DNA of 19,612 bases, from positions 1-19,612 of the forward strand of contig JACVTC010000548.1 of assembly GCA_016946835.1 (NCBI GenBank), read 5' to 3'. How positions within the stretch are numbered: the first letter of the stretch is position 1; the number at the start of each line of letters is the position of its first letter. The notes under the pieces are model-generated. The model did no database searches and was not told the origin of the DNA. It saw nothing but the letters and a program-made list of their open reading frames with translations. The stretch is from Neocallimastix lanati (nom. inval.) (Eukaryota > Neocallimastigomycota > Neocallimastigomycetes > Neocallimastigales > Neocallimastigaceae). Both the position numbers and the translations under genes were made by a program. Of the stretch, positions 18,531 through 19,612 are shown piece by piece.

Positions 18531-19612
18531 GTTGTGATAAAGAATAGAATAATAATGATATTTTTAATTAAATTTTTAATAATTTATTATATAAAAATAT
18601 ATTATTATATTCTTTACTATTAATAATTTTCTTATATTCTATATTAATTTTTATATTAGTTATATTTTATTATTTTAAATATTAAATTTATGTAATTAAT
18701 TAATTTATATGATTGGTTTTCATAATGTAATTAAATAATATAAAATATGTATTATCCATATTATTTTATGAAGGGGGCCTTTCTGAGGAAAGAAATAGTA
18801 AAAATAGTAGTGATAATAGGAATAATAATTGAAAGGTTTCCCATATTGTTATAATAATAAATATTAATATTAATAAAGTTATTTTTAACAATAAAATAAT
18901 TATATAATTTATAAATGATAAATATTTTTAATAATAATTCTTTAAATAAAATTTATAATGTGTAATAATAAATTCTTTTAGTGTAATTTAGTAGTTATTT
19001 AATTTATCTATTTATTTAATGTTCACACTCCTTTTCTAATATGAACCTCAACAGTTGTGTGTAAAGAATTATAATTATTATTCAAAATAATTATTATTCT
19101 TTATTAAAAAATTAATATTTAAAGTTTATTATTTTATAAAATTTTATGAATAATTTTATTAATTATGTCACATAGTAATTATTAATTAATGTTATTGTTT
19201 TAAAATTTATTTACATTAAATTAAATTATCAATAATTAATATATTAAATTATAATAATGTATTATTGTATTAAAATAATGATAAATTCTATTTAATTAAG
19301 AAAAATTAAATTGTATTAAAATGATAATTTTATTTAATCAAGAAATAATTAAATTATATTATTTCTTGGACTTTTAATTAAGATAATTAAAAGAATTAAT
19401 TATTTAATTATACTTGTGATTAAATATTAATAAAATTAATATATAATTAGTTAATAAGTTTTCTCCCTTATTCGGGTTTTCTTATTAACTAAAGATTGAT
19501 GTAATTAAACACCAATCGAGATCTATCTAGTTTTTTCTTCTAATCTTTTTCTAGATAGAGATAATTTTCCAAGATTAGAAATCAAATTAATATAAATAGG
19601 ACTCTTGATTCT
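18531..19612. other. AT-rich region, possible fourth LTR and hairpin cluster
   Basis: No ORF or RNA gene recognised. Four bp (GTTG) after the E3 right LTR, a TGATAAAG start at 18535 looks like another LTR end, but no partner is in the window. Perfect inverted repeats occur at 19339-19368 (11 bp), 19371-19393 (9 bp) and 19447-19492 (12 bp), plus two interleaved ones at 19522-19580. TATAAATA lies at about 19593-19600, near the window edge, and could be a promoter for something beyond it. Confidence 0.4.
19522..19580 (+). other. Potential H-type pseudoknot
   Basis: Stem 1 is 19522-19530 with 19551-19559 (9 bp, TCTATCTAG/CTAGATAGA). Stem 2 is 19538-19547 with 19571-19580 (10 bp, TTCTAATCTT/AAGATTAGAA). 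The left arm of stem 2 lies inside the loop of stem 1, and the connecting loops are 7, 3 and 11 nt. Both stems are perfect. No transcript is established here. Confidence 0.45.

Noticed and set aside
18774-18791. GGGGGCC run as another polypurine tract
   Set aside because: No GGGGCATC core and no LTR start follows.

Overview
The window is very AT-rich eukaryotic DNA: long A/T homopolymers, (TAA)n/(TAAA)n microsatellites, coding stretches clearly richer in GC than the gaps, and Asn-rich reading frames. An AT-rich early-diverging fungus (anaerobic gut-fungus type) fits best. A dictyostelid-like protist is an alternative that I cannot exclude. There is one host gene, a tRNA-Thr(UGU) on the minus strand at 840-911. 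Everything to its right is a pile of Ty3/gypsy-type LTR retrotransposons, all on the plus strand, pointing away from the tRNA gene.

Layout. 1-839: AT-rich spacer, no gene seen. 840-911: tRNA-Thr. 927-7098: element E1, with near-identical 603/602 bp LTRs, gag, and pol (protease, RT, RNase H, integrase). 7103-15220: element E2, with 858/854 bp LTRs, an unusual 1.5 kb structured leader, gag and pol, all orthologous to E1 but broken by single-base indels. 15225-18530: element E3, gag only, with pol missing, an Asn-rich low-complexity extension and two poorly matching LTRs. 18531-19612: AT-rich sequence that may be the start of a fourth LTR and contains strong inverted repeats, including a possible H-type pseudoknot.

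The three elements are not nested. They are laid end to end, each junction separated by the same 4 bp TATT, which is also the sequence beside the tRNA gene (923-926). The first junction is 15 bp upstream of the mature tRNA 5' end, where Pol III transcription would be expected to start. The simplest reading is repeated Ty3-like integration at one fixed position next to the tRNA gene, so that elements become older with distance: E1 intact-looking, E2 damaged in its ORFs, E3 degenerate.

Gag and Pol in E1 and E2 are joined by a -1 frameshift. Both carry the same in-frame UUUAAAC heptamer, followed after 5-7 nt by a hairpin with an 8-nt loop. The hairpin stems have different sequences in the two elements, as expected for a structure under selection. 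The E2 leader holds a GC-richer, hairpin-dense block and a seven-copy 39-41 bp repeat of hairpins. Neither has a counterpart in E1 or E3, and this is the part of the window I can explain least.
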